Positions 18,094-27,187 of a DNA stretch of 64,000 nt are shown in pieces (position 1 is the first letter of the stretch; each line of letters starts with the position of its first letter). The notes beneath the pieces were generated by a model. It saw only the letters and a list, made by a program, of their open reading frames with translations. It ran no database searches and was not told the origin of the DNA. The position numbers and the translations under genes were made by a program. This DNA comes from Aquimarina sp. AU474 (GTDB taxonomy: Bacteria; Bacteroidota; Bacteroidia; Flavobacteriales; Flavobacteriaceae), in the NCBI RefSeq assembly GCF_900312815.1, contig NZ_OMPE01000004.1, forward strand, positions 337,358 to 401,357. The letters are read 5' to 3'.

Positions 18094-19350
18094 TTAGTGT
18101 TGGTTAATTCTAAAATCAGGATATGCATCCATTCCGTGCTCATGGCCATCGAGACCGTCAATTTCTTCTTTTTCAGAAACTCTGATTCCTATAGTTTTCT
18201 TAAGCGTAAAAATAATAATGAAAGAGGTAAGTATACAAAACCCTCCAGCAGCCAATACACCAACTCCTTGAACAAGAAATTGATCAAAACCAGCTTTTGC
18301 ACCAAAGATACCCACTGCTAGTGTACCCCAGATACCGCAGATAAGGTGTACGGCGATAGCTCCAACAGGATCATCAAGTTTTATCTTATCAATTAATGCT
18401 ACACCAAATACGATGATTGCCCCGGCAATGGCACCTATTAATACGGCATCTGTAGGAGACATTTGATCAGCGCCTGCAGTAATACCTACCAATCCACCTA
18501 AGATTCCATTTAAGAACATGGTAAGATCATAGTTTTTATACATTAATGTTGAAACTAAGAAAGCAACAACTCCACCAGCCGCTGCGGCCAAAGATGTAGT
18601 TACTAGAGTTAAAGATGTTCCTGCTGCATCTGCAGAAAGAACGGATCCACCGTTAAAACCAAACCATCCTAACCATAAAATAAGAACACCAGCTGCTGCA
18701 AGTGGTATATTATGTCCGGGAATAGCTTGTGGTTTACCTTCAGAACTAAATTTACCAATTCTAGATCCTAATAAATAAACTGCGACTAGCGCTGCCCATC
18801 CACCCACAGAGTGTACTAAAGTAGAACCAGCAAAGTCATAAAACCCTTCAGCTTCACCAATTGTAAAAGTAGATAAAAATCCACCTCCCCATTGCCAAGA
18901 ACCGACTATTGGATACACTAATCCAACATAGATAATTGTAAAGATCATAAATGCCCCAAGTTTAATACGTTCTGCAACGGCACCAGAAACTATGGTAGCT
19001 GCAGTAGCAGCAAACATTCCTTGAAACAGAAAATCTGTCCAATATGTATATCCTTCATTATAGGTGAGATCTAGAGCTCCTTCTGCTGTTAACGGAGAAT
19101 CTAATCCAAAACCTGCGAATCCTAAAAACCCTGTAGCTCCTTCTTCGAAACCAGGATACATTAGATTAAATCCTACTAGGCAATATAATAATAGACCTAC
19201 GCAAATAATGAATACATTTTTGAAAAGTATATTAATTGTGTTTTTTTGACGAGTTAATCCTATTTCTAAAAAAGAAAATCCTAAGTGCATGAAAAATACT
19301 AGTGCAGTACACACCATCATCCATACATTATTGATAGTTAACATTTCCAT
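18094..19350 (-). CDS. amt: Ammonium transporter
   Basis: A 418-residue Amt/Mep/Rh channel for ammonium with eleven expected membrane helices. Family features include DFAGSTLVHSVGGWAAL near the middle and the conserved paired histidine region (HLICGIWGTLAVGIF). A short hydrophilic tail ends DAYPDFRINQH. The P-II gene lies 65 bases upstream, so the two form the usual glnB/K-amt operon, with P-II blocking the channel when nitrogen is plentiful. Two ACCC-GGGGT palindromes lie upstream of the operon. Confidence 0.96.
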   Translation of the reverse strand: MEMLTINNVWMMVCTALVFFMHLGFSFLEIGLTRQKNTINILFKNVFIICVGLLLYCLVGFNLMYPGFEEGATGFLGFAGFGLDSPLTAEGALDLTYNEGYTYWTDFLFQGMFAATAATIVSGAVAERIKLGAFMIFTIIYVGLVYPIVGSWQWGGGFLSTFTIGEAEGFYDFAGSTLVHSVGGWAALVAVYLLGSRIGKFSSEGKPQAIPGHNIPLAAAGVLILWLGWFGFNGGSVLSADAAGTSLTLVTTSLAAAAGGVVAFLVSTLMYKNYDLTMFLNGILGGLVGITAGADQMSPTDAVLIGAIAGAIIVFGVALIDKIKLDDPVGAIAVHLICGIWGTLAVGIFGAKAGFDQFLVQGVGVLAAGGFCILTSFIIIFTLKKTIGIRVSEKEEIDGLDGHEHGMDAYPDFRINQH

Positions 19351-19415
19351 TGTTTAATTACTATTAAAATTATTTTTTGTTTTCGGTTGGTTAATACTCT
19401 TGATAAGAGTGATGG

Positions 19416-19754
19416 TTAGTTTAGCGTACTTCCACCTTTTTCAGATGTACGAATGCGATATGCTTCGTTAATATCCGAAACAAAGATTTTTCCGTCCCCT
19501 ACTTCGCCAGTTTTGGCGGCTTCAAGAATTGCAGATATAGCAGCTTCTTCATAATCATCATTTACTACTATAGATAAGAAACGTCTTTGAATATCTGTTG
19601 TACTATAAGATACTCCTCTATATACGCTTCCCTTTTGTTCATTTCCTACTCCGGTAACATCCCAATATGAGAAAAAAGTGATCCCTTTTTCATGTAGTGC
19701 TTCTTTTACCACTCTGTATTTTGATCTTCTGATTATTGCTTCTATTTTCTTCAT
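19416..19754 (-). CDS. Nitrogen regulatory protein P-II (GlnB/GlnK type)
   Basis: A 112-residue trimeric signalling protein that senses ATP/ADP and 2-oxoglutarate. The start MKKIEAIIRRSKYRVVKEAL is the family's beta1-alpha1. The T-loop keeps the tyrosine of the YRGxxY motif (VYRGVSYSTTD) that is uridylylated in proteobacteria, but the residues after it differ from GlnB. GEVGDGKIFV is the B-loop. Placement before amt points to the GlnK-like role of gating the transporter. Whether it is modified here is unknown. Confidence 0.95.
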   Translation of the reverse strand: MKKIEAIIRRSKYRVVKEALHEKGITFFSYWDVTGVGNEQKGSVYRGVSYSTTDIQRRFLSIVVNDDYEEAAISAILEAAKTGEVGDGKIFVSDINEAYRIRTSEKGGSTLN

Positions 19755-19815
19755 AAAGAATAAAAGTTAAAATTAATGTTAAATTCCATTCAAAAGTATG
19801 TGATTTTATTTTTTG

Positions 19816-19887
19816 CACCCAAATAAATTGGGGTAATGGTGTAATTTTTATCATTTTAGAATATTTACCCCCTAAAAATTAGGGGTA
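19816..19887. promoter_or_regulatory. Two ACCC-GGGGT palindromes before the P-II/amt operon
   Basis: Site 1 (19816-19835) is CACCC, nine bases, GGGGTA. Site 2 (19866-19887) is TACCCC, central CTAAAAATTA, GGGGTA, with perfect arms CCCCTAA/TTAGGGG. Their centres are about 51 bp apart, close to five helical turns. A similar site precedes the sigma factor gene at 9338. This suggests a dimeric regulator; its identity is unknown. Confidence 0.5.
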
Positions 19888-20279
19888 TTTATTTTTTTGG
19901 ATATAAAATTGATGATTTAACAGTAGCGTTGGTTTGGTGTTTTACGAAAACGTTTTCATAAAAAGATATTGATAATCAATAGACTATCATTTTGCGCAAA
20001 GCCCTATTTTATTTGACTTTTTTTAAGAAAAGCGCATTATCAAATTCGTAAATAGAAGTCGTTATTTTGTGATTATTTTATTCTGAATGCCGTTTTTTTA
20101 GAGAGCTCAGAAAAGTAGTGTTCAAAGCCTTCTTTTTCTTTTTCAATCCTTAATGATTTGTTAATTTCATACACTTGAAACATTGAATGACCATTAAAAA
20201 ATGAAATAAAGTAAAGATGTGAACTTTTTACTTTTTAGTTAAAAAATAAGGTCATTTCAGAATTAAGTCGGAAATTATT
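19888..20279. other. Intergenic region between P-II/amt and gltBD
   Basis: A divergent control region with no gene. It contains the palindrome TTGATAATCAA at 19969-19979, also present in the shared leader block at 5568-5578. CGAAAACGTTTTC near 19945-19957 is a second inverted repeat. The gltB promoter must lie here but I cannot place it. Confidence 0.4.
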
Positions 20280-23200
20280 ATGAAGAAACAAGGAATGTAT
20301 CTACCAGAATTTGAGCACGACGCCTGTGGTGCCGGATTTATATGTAGCCTCGAAGGTAAAAAGTCAAACGACATCATTCATAAAGCTCTAGAGATTTTAG
20401 AAAAACTAGAACACCGAGGAGCGGTTAGTGCTGATGGAAAAACTGGAGATGGTGCAGGTATATTAATCGACATTCCCCACAACTTCTTTACAGAAAATTG
20501 CGATTTTGTATTGCCTGAGCCTGGAGAATATGCAGTAAGTAATGTGTTCTTACCTAAAAAAGAAAACCAAAGACAGTTCTGTATCAATACTTTCGAAACT
20601 AATATAACCGATCAAGGACTTGTATTGCTTGGGTGGAGGGATGTTCCTGTTGATCACATACATTTAGGTGAGATTGCCGCAACAACAGAACCTTTTATTA
20701 AACAAATATTTATTGGTAAGGGCGATAAGGATCAAAGTTATTTTGATTTTAACCTTAAGCTGTTTACGGCAAGAAAAGTTACAGAGCATACCATCTATAG
20801 TTCTAAGCTTTCAGAAAGTAAGTTTTTTTACTTACCTAGTTTATCCACAAAGACCTTGATATTTAAAGGGCTTCTAATGCCAGAGGATATTAAGTTATAC
20901 TATAAGGACCTAATGGATCCAAAAGTAGTTACGCGATTAGCATTAGTGCATCAACGATTTTCTACAAATACATTTCCAACTTGGGATTTGGCTCAACCTT
21001 TTCGTTACATGTGCCACAATGGAGAAATTAATACGCTAAGAGGTAATGTAACGCGAATGCGATCTAGAGAAGAATTATTACAAAGCGATTGGTTCGGAGA
21101 AGATATCAAAAAAATACTTCCGGTAGTGTTAAAAGGAAAATCTGATTCTGCTTCTATGGATATGGTGGTAGAATTATTATTAATGACAGGTAGATCTTTG
21201 CCAGAAGTAATGATGATGATGGTTCCTGAAGCTTGGGAGAAAAACCCTGAGATGTCTGAAGCAAAGAAAGCGTTTTATGAATATAACTCTTGCGCTATGG
21301 AACCTTGGGATGGTCCTGCTTCAATTCCATTTACAGATGGTAATTATATCGGTGCGGTATTAGATAGAAATGGTTTACGCCCATCAAGATACAGTGTTAC
21401 CAAAGACGGATATGTAATCATGTCTTCAGAAACGGGGGTGGTTGATCTCGAACCTGCTAATATTTCGCATCACGGAAGATTAGAACCGGGAAAAATGTTT
21501 CTGGTAAACATGGAAGAAGGTAGAATAGTAAATGATGAGGAAATTAAAGAAGAAATAGCAACCAGACATCCATATCGCGAATGGTTGGATGGTAATTTGG
21601 TACATCTAAAAGATATCCCTTATAATGATTGCCCTTTGTTTTTGGGAGAAGAAACCATTACAAAACGTAAAGAAGTATTTGGATATACACAAGAGGATAT
21701 TGATACTATTATTGCTCCTATGGGGCAGTTAGGAAAAGAACCTATTGGTTCTATGGGATCTGATACTCCAATAGCGGTACTTTCTGAGCGTCCACAATTG
21801 ATATATAATTATTTTAAGCAATTATTTGCGCAAGTGACCAATCCTCCTTTAGATGGTATTCGTGAAGAGTTAATAACAGATATAAGCTTAACATTAGGGT
21901 CTGATCATAATATTTTTGATATTAATGAAAAGCACTGTAATAAATTAAAAATCAATAATCCTGTTATTTCTAAAGAGGATTTGGATAAGATTAAAACATT
22001 TACTAATAAAGGATTCAAAGTAACATCGATCCCAATGTTGTATAATATCAATAGAGGGTTAAATGGGTTAGAAGATGCTCTTGAGGTTATGCTAAGCGAT
22101 GTCTCTGATGTGATTGATGAGGGAACCAACGTGGTTATTCTTTCTGATAGAAATGTAAGTAAACATAGAGCGCCAATACCTGCTTTATTAGGATGCTCTT
22201 ATGTAAATAGTGGTTTGCAAAAATTGGGCAAACGTTCTAAGGTGAGTATTATTATCGAATCTGCAGAACCAAGAGAAGTACATCATTTTGCTTTATTGTT
22301 TGGATATGGGGCCAGTGCCATCAATCCTTATATGGTAAATGAAATTATAGGAGAGCAGCTTCAAGAAAATAATATAACGGGAATCGATTTTGACGAAGCA
22401 ATAAAAAATTATAATAAAGCAGTTGGTAAAGGAGTGCTTAAAGTGATGAATAAGATAGGTATCTCTACGCTTAATTCATACCGAAGCTCGCAATTGTTCG
22501 AGTGCATTGGTATCAATACCAAAGTAGTGGATCAATATTTCCCTAATACAGCCACACGAATTGAAGGAATAGGGTTGTATGAACTTGAGAAAGAAATTGC
22601 AAAACGTCATAAACGTGCATATGTTGAGCAAGAAGTTGCAGCTAATCTAGACCTCGAAATAGGAGGGCAGTATAGATGGAGGCGTAATGGAGAAAAACAT
22701 CAGTTTAATCCATTATCTGTTGCAAAGTTGCAAAAATCGGTAAGAGATAACGATTCGAAAACATATAAAGAATATGCAAATCTGATCAACGAGCAATCAA
22801 AGAGCTTAATGACTATTCGAGGATTATTAGAATTTTCTAATTATGATCCAATTTCTATCGATGAGGTAGAACCATGGACCGAGATTGTAAAACGTTTTAA
22901 AACAGGAGCAATGTCATATGGATCTATCAGTAAAGAAGCTCATGAAAACCTAGCGGTAGCCATGAATCGTATTGGCGGAAAAAGTAACTCTGGAGAAGGA
23001 GGAGAGAACCCTTTACGTTTTTATAAAGATGTGAATGGTGATTGGAAAAACAGTGCGATAAAGCAAGTAGCATCAGGTAGATTTGGAGTGTCTTCGAATT
23101 ACTTAACAAGTGCTGCCGAAATTCAAATAAAAATGGCTCAAGGAGCTAAACCGGGAGAGGGAGGACAATTGCCAGGGCCAAAAGTAAATCCTGAAATTGC

Positions 23201-24779
23201 AAAAACTCGTAATTCTACACCTTATGTTGGATTAATTTCGCCACCTCCACATCATGATATTTACTCTATCGAGGATTTATCTCAACTAATTTATGATTTA
23301 AAATCTGCCAATAGACAAGCCAGAATAAATGTAAAATTAGTTTCTGAAGTAGGAGTAGGAACAGTAGCGGCGGGTGTAGCAAAAGCAAAAGCAGATGTCG
23401 TTCTTATCTCGGGATTTGATGGAGGAACAGGGGCATCACCTTTAACATCATTAAAACATGCTGGATTACCTTGGGAGCTGGGTATTGCTGAAGCACAACA
23501 AACATTAGTAGGTAATGATCTACGTAGTCGAATTGTATTAGAGTGTGATGGCCAGTTAAAAACAGGCCGTGATGTTGCAGTAGCCTGTTTATTAGGAGCC
23601 GAGGAGTTTGGTTTTGCAACAGCTCCGTTGGTGGCTTCAGGGTGTGTTATGATGCGTGTTTGTCATTTAAACACATGTCCTGTGGGTATCGCCACACAAA
23701 ATCCAGAACTGCGTAAAAAGTTTAAAGGAAAACCAGAACATGTAGTTAATTATATGTATTTCGTAGCACAAGAGTTACGTGAAATTATGGCCCAACTTGG
23801 TTTTCGTACAGTAAATGAGATGGTCGGGCAAGTAAATAAATTAGATCATAATAAAGCAATAGCCCATTATAAAGCGGCAGGAATTGATTTGACTCCAATT
23901 TTACATCAAGTCGATGCGCCTAAAGGAGTTGAAGTGTACAATACCGAAACTCAAGATCATGGATTAGGTAAATCAATAGATTTTGAAATTATAGAACAGG
24001 CACATCCTGCATTGTTTCGCAAGGAAAAAACAACATTAGATTTTGATATCACCAATACGGATAGAGCGGTTGGAGCAATATTGAGTAATGAAATCTCTAA
24101 AATTTACGGAGCTCAAGGGTTACCAGATAATACATTAAAATTAAACTTTACTGGGGCGGCCGGGCAGAGTTTTGGGGCTTTTGCTACCAAAGGTTTAACA
24201 ATGGTGGTTAATGGTAATACAAATGACTATTTAGGAAAAGGATTATCAGGAGCAAAGGTGATTATTAAAGTTCCTGAAGAGGCGACAATTGTTCCTGAAG
24301 ATAATGTAATTACCGGTAATGTTACGCTGTATGGTGCAACAGCCGGAGAAGTGTACATTAATGGTAAAGCCGGGGAGCGATTCTGTGTTCGTAATTCGGG
24401 AGCGAAAGCTGTAGTAGAAGGAATAGGTGATCATGGATGTGAATATATGACTGGCGGTATAGCAGTTATTCTAGGTGAGGTAGGAAGAAACTTTGGAGCA
24501 GGAATGTCTGGAGGTATCGCGTACATATATGATGATAAAAAAACCTTTGAAGCACATTGTAATAAAGAAGCTTTAAACCTTGATCCAGTAGATCAACAAC
24601 AGGATATCGAAGAATTGAAAACACTCATTGAAAATCATTATAACGCTACTTTAAGCCCATTAGCTCAAAGAATATTAGAAAATTGGGAGAAAGAATTGTC
24701 AAAATTTATCAAAATATTCCCAGAGGAGTATAAGCAAGCATTGATACGATTAGAAGAAGAAAAATTAGCACAAGCATAA
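20280..24779 (+). CDS. gltB: Glutamate synthase large subunit
   Basis: GltB makes two glutamates from glutamine and 2-oxoglutarate with reducing power from GltD. The 1499-residue length is normal. Cys16 in HDACGAGF is the glutaminase nucleophile, freed by removal of a 15-residue propeptide. The central and FMN-binding synthase domains follow (GGKSNSGEGGENP, VKLVSEVGVGTVAAGVAKAK in two stretches VKLVSEVGVG and TVAAGVAKAK). The Fe-S cysteines lie in CVMMRVCHLNTCPVGIATQ. The C-terminal beta-helix has repeated GxxxG turns. gltD follows after 12 bases. With amt and P-II upstream, this is a nitrogen-assimilation block. Confidence 0.98.
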   Translation: MKKQGMYLPEFEHDACGAGFICSLEGKKSNDIIHKALEILEKLEHRGAVSADGKTGDGAGILIDIPHNFFTENCDFVLPEPGEYAVSNVFLPKKENQRQFCINTFETNITDQGLVLLGWRDVPVDHIHLGEIAATTEPFIKQIFIGKGDKDQSYFDFNLKLFTARKVTEHTIYSSKLSESKFFYLPSLSTKTLIFKGLLMPEDIKLYYKDLMDPKVVTRLALVHQRFSTNTFPTWDLAQPFRYMCHNGEINTLRGNVTRMRSREELLQSDWFGEDIKKILPVVLKGKSDSASMDMVVELLLMTGRSLPEVMMMMVPEAWEKNPEMSEAKKAFYEYNSCAMEPWDGPASIPFTDGNYIGAVLDRNGLRPSRYSVTKDGYVIMSSETGVVDLEPANISHHGRLEPGKMFLVNMEEGRIVNDEEIKEEIATRHPYREWLDGNLVHLKDIPYNDCPLFLGEETITKRKEVFGYTQEDIDTIIAPMGQLGKEPIGSMGSDTPIAVLSERPQLIYNYFKQLFAQVTNPPLDGIREELITDISLTLGSDHNIFDINEKHCNKLKINNPVISKEDLDKIKTFTNKGFKVTSIPMLYNINRGLNGLEDALEVMLSDVSDVIDEGTNVVILSDRNVSKHRAPIPALLGCSYVNSGLQKLGKRSKVSIIIESAEPREVHHFALLFGYGASAINPYMVNEIIGEQLQENNITGIDFDEAIKNYNKAVGKGVLKVMNKIGISTLNSYRSSQLFECIGINTKVVDQYFPNTATRIEGIGLYELEKEIAKRHKRAYVEQEVAANLDLEIGGQYRWRRNGEKHQFNPLSVAKLQKSVRDNDSKTYKEYANLINEQSKSLMTIRGLLEFSNYDPISIDEVEPWTEIVKRFKTGAMSYGSISKEAHENLAVAMNRIGGKSNSGEGGENPLRFYKDVNGDWKNSAIKQVASGRFGVSSNYLTSAAEIQIKMAQGAKPGEGGQLPGPKVNPEIAKTRNSTPYVGLISPPPHHDIYSIEDLSQLIYDLKSANRQARINVKLVSEVGVGTVAAGVAKAKADVVLISGFDGGTGASPLTSLKHAGLPWELGIAEAQQTLVGNDLRSRIVLECDGQLKTGRDVAVACLLGAEEFGFATAPLVASGCVMMRVCHLNTCPVGIATQNPELRKKFKGKPEHVVNYMYFVAQELREIMAQLGFRTVNEMVGQVNKLDHNKAIAHYKAAGIDLTPILHQVDAPKGVEVYNTETQDHGLGKSIDFEIIEQAHPALFRKEKTTLDFDITNTDRAVGAILSNEISKIYGAQGLPDNTLKLNFTGAAGQSFGAFATKGLTMVVNGNTNDYLGKGLSGAKVIIKVPEEATIVPEDNVITGNVTLYGATAGEVYINGKAGERFCVRNSGAKAVVEGIGDHGCEYMTGGIAVILGEVGRNFGAGMSGGIAYIYDDKKTFEAHCNKEALNLDPVDQQQDIEELKTLIENHYNATLSPLAQRILENWEKELSKFIKIFPEEYKQALIRLEEEKLAQA

Positions 24780-24791
24780 AACGATAGTAAC

Positions 24792-26255
24792 ATGGGAAAG
24801 ATAACTGGATTTTTAGAATTTGAAAGAGAGATCGAACAGTACCAACCTGTTAAAGATCGTATAAAAGGGTATAATGAGTTTACGGTAGCAATGCCAGAGA
24901 AAAAACTTAAAGACCAAGGTGCTCGTTGTATGGATTGTGGAATTCCATTTTGTCATAGTGGGTGTCCACTTGGTAATTTGATTCCTGATTTTAATGATGC
25001 GGTATATCGCGGTAAATGGGAAAAAGCAGCTACAATACTACATTCTACGAATAATTTTCCAGAGTTTACGGGGAGATTATGTCCAGCACCTTGCGAAGAA
25101 GCTTGCGTTTTGGGGATCAATGAAGATCCGGTTACAATAGAAAATATTGAAAAAAATATTGTAGAAGAAGCTTTTAAAAATGGATGGATAAAAGCAAATC
25201 CGCCAAGAGAAAGAACAGGAAAAACAGCAGCAGTTATAGGATCGGGTCCAGCAGGATTGGCAACGGCACAGCAATTAAATCGTGCGGGACATTTAGTAAC
25301 CGTTTTTGAAAGAGATGAAAAAGTAGGAGGGTTATTGCGTTATGGTATCCCAGATTTTAAAATGGAAAAAGATGTAATTGATCGCCGTGTAGCTGTTTTA
25401 GAAGAAGAAGGTATTGTATTTAAAACAAATACTGCTATAGGAAAAGATATCAAAGCCGATCAATTAAAAGAAAATTTTGACGCGGTGGTCTTATGCACAG
25501 GTGCAACAGTACGTCGTAATTTACCGGTAAAAGGAGCTGATTTAAAAGGAGTAGTACAGGCCATGGATTTTTTACCACAAAACAATAGGAGAGTGGATGG
25601 GATCAAAGATCTGGGCGAAGAAATTTTGGCAACAGATAAAGATGTTATCGTAATAGGAGGAGGAGATACAGGTTCTGATTGTATTGGTACCTCTGTGAGA
25701 CATGGAGCTACTTCGGTCACGAATTTTGAAATCATGGGTAAAGGTACTACAGCGCGACCTGCAAATCAACCTTGGCCGTTTTGGCCAATGCGATTACGTA
25801 CAAGTTCTTCTCATCAAGAAGGAGTAGAACGTAATTGGAGTATATCTACCAAGGAATTTTTAGGAGACGAAAACGGAAATTTAAAAGGGCTAATTACCAC
25901 CGAAGTAGAATGGGTAAAAGAAAATGGTCGTTTTACATTAAAAGAAATTCCAAATACCGAAAAAGAATGGAAATGCGAATTAGCATTATTAGCATTAGGA
26001 TTTACAGGATCTGAGCCAACTATTGCAGAACAATTGGGAGTCGATATGGATGCTAGAACTAATATCAAAGCAACCGAAGAGAATTATGAAACCAATGTAA
26101 AAGGTATTTTTGCAGCTGGAGATACCCGAAGAGGACAATCGCTAATTGTATGGGCCATTGCTGAAGGAAGGCAAGCGGCATATCATATCGATACCTATTT
26201 AATGGGATCCTCTAACCTACCACTTAAAGGAGAAGGAGATTTACCAAGAGTTTAG
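24792..26255 (+). CDS. gltD: Glutamate synthase small subunit
   Basis: A 487-residue FAD and Fe-S flavoprotein that passes electrons from NAD(P)H to GltB. The N-terminal cysteine motif CMDCGIPFCHSGCPLGN and CPAPCEEAC bind [4Fe-4S] clusters. GSGPAGLATAQQL is the FAD Rossmann motif; GGGDTGSDC is the NAD(P)H site. The C-terminal GDTRRGQSLIVWAI motif is typical. It is co-transcribed with gltB and closed by the hairpin at 26281. Confidence 0.98.
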   Translation: MGKITGFLEFEREIEQYQPVKDRIKGYNEFTVAMPEKKLKDQGARCMDCGIPFCHSGCPLGNLIPDFNDAVYRGKWEKAATILHSTNNFPEFTGRLCPAPCEEACVLGINEDPVTIENIEKNIVEEAFKNGWIKANPPRERTGKTAAVIGSGPAGLATAQQLNRAGHLVTVFERDEKVGGLLRYGIPDFKMEKDVIDRRVAVLEEEGIVFKTNTAIGKDIKADQLKENFDAVVLCTGATVRRNLPVKGADLKGVVQAMDFLPQNNRRVDGIKDLGEEILATDKDVIVIGGGDTGSDCIGTSVRHGATSVTNFEIMGKGTTARPANQPWPFWPMRLRTSSSHQEGVERNWSISTKEFLGDENGNLKGLITTEVEWVKENGRFTLKEIPNTEKEWKCELALLALGFTGSEPTIAEQLGVDMDARTNIKATEENYETNVKGIFAAGDTRRGQSLIVWAIAEGRQAAYHIDTYLMGSSNLPLKGEGDLPRV

Positions 26256-26280
26256 TAGAATTTAATGATTAGTGTTAAGA

Positions 26281-26322
26281 AAAAAAGACTGTTAACCCAA
26301 ATATGGTTAGCAGCCTTTTTTA
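26281..26322. terminator. Terminator after gltD
   Basis: A stem with AACC/GGTT near its loop (GACTGTTAACC with GGTTAGCAGCC, one mismatch) is flanked by A and T tracts and can act in both directions. Confidence 0.65.
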
Positions 26323-26340
26323 ATGATTGATGAATGTGTT

Positions 26341-27072
26341 TTATCCTTTGGTAATCTTAAAGCTATTACGAGAGCGCTCTGTGAATGAATTTCGAATGGA
26401 TGTAGCTTCCTCGTCGCTAATAGAGTTTTCATATTTTTCTAATGAATATCCAGTAGTTTTATGAAGCATTTCATGATAAAAAATAATAATTTCATTTTTT
26501 CGGTCTTTACTTGCTAATCCTACCAAGCGTGACATCATAAATTGATCTTCAAGTGTATAACCTTTTTGTTCTAAAAACGCTCTTGTTTTAGCTCCTTCTC
26601 CGTTCGGATTTTCTATTGCCGATTTTTTGCTATCATAAAACCAGGTGTTGTAGCGATATTTATTGTTACCAATGTAGTCTGCATTGCTAAAATCATAATT
26701 ATAGATTAAATCATTTTCAGATAAAAACCCCTCAAATTGAACAACAAACAACTTGCTTATTGATCTGTTTTCATCTACTGAAACAAAAACATATCTTTCG
26801 CCAGTGGCAATTGACTTTCCTTGTATATCTTCTACATATTCATCTGAAGAAGCTATTATTTCAAAATCAAATTTGCCGATATAGTTAAATTCTGTAGCTA
26901 CAGTGATTTCAATTGCAGGTAATTTGTAGGAAGTCAGGATATTGTCTTTAACGAATCTTTTTACGGATTTTTCAGATGAAACATTTTGAAGATTGCCTTT
27001 AAGCTCTTTCTTTTTAGTTTGGCAGCTAAACAGTAGGAGCGAAACCATTAATAATGTGTATAGGCGCTTCAT
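26341..27072 (-). CDS. Hypothetical lipoprotein
   Basis: A 243-residue protein. Residues 1-17 form a lipoprotein signal (LLLFSC) followed by a lysine-rich stretch, so it is probably anchored in a membrane. I recognise no domain; the body is mixed alpha and beta and includes MLHKTTGYSLEKYE near the C-terminus. It stands between the gltD terminator and the terminator after the BlaR1-like gene, so it is transcribed alone. Confidence 0.65.
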   Translation of the reverse strand: MKRLYTLLMVSLLLFSCQTKKKELKGNLQNVSSEKSVKRFVKDNILTSYKLPAIEITVATEFNYIGKFDFEIIASSDEYVEDIQGKSIATGERYVFVSVDENRSISKLFVVQFEGFLSENDLIYNYDFSNADYIGNNKYRYNTWFYDSKKSAIENPNGEGAKTRAFLEQKGYTLEDQFMMSRLVGLASKDRKNEIIIFYHEMLHKTTGYSLEKYENSISDEEATSIRNSFTERSRNSFKITKG

Positions 27073-27115
27073 TTGAGTTAGTTTATGATATATGTTGTAT
27101 TAGTCTAGTGTATTT

Positions 27116-27153
27116 AAAAAAAGCTACTAACCTGATTAAACTAGTAGCTTTTT
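27116..27153 (-). terminator. Terminator after the BlaR1-like gene
   Basis: AAGCTACTA (27121-27129) pairs with TAGTAGCTT (27142-27150). On the minus strand the stem is followed by a T run. Confidence 0.75.
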
Positions 27154-27187
27154 AGTGATTGATGATGGCTAGTTCGAATTTATACGC

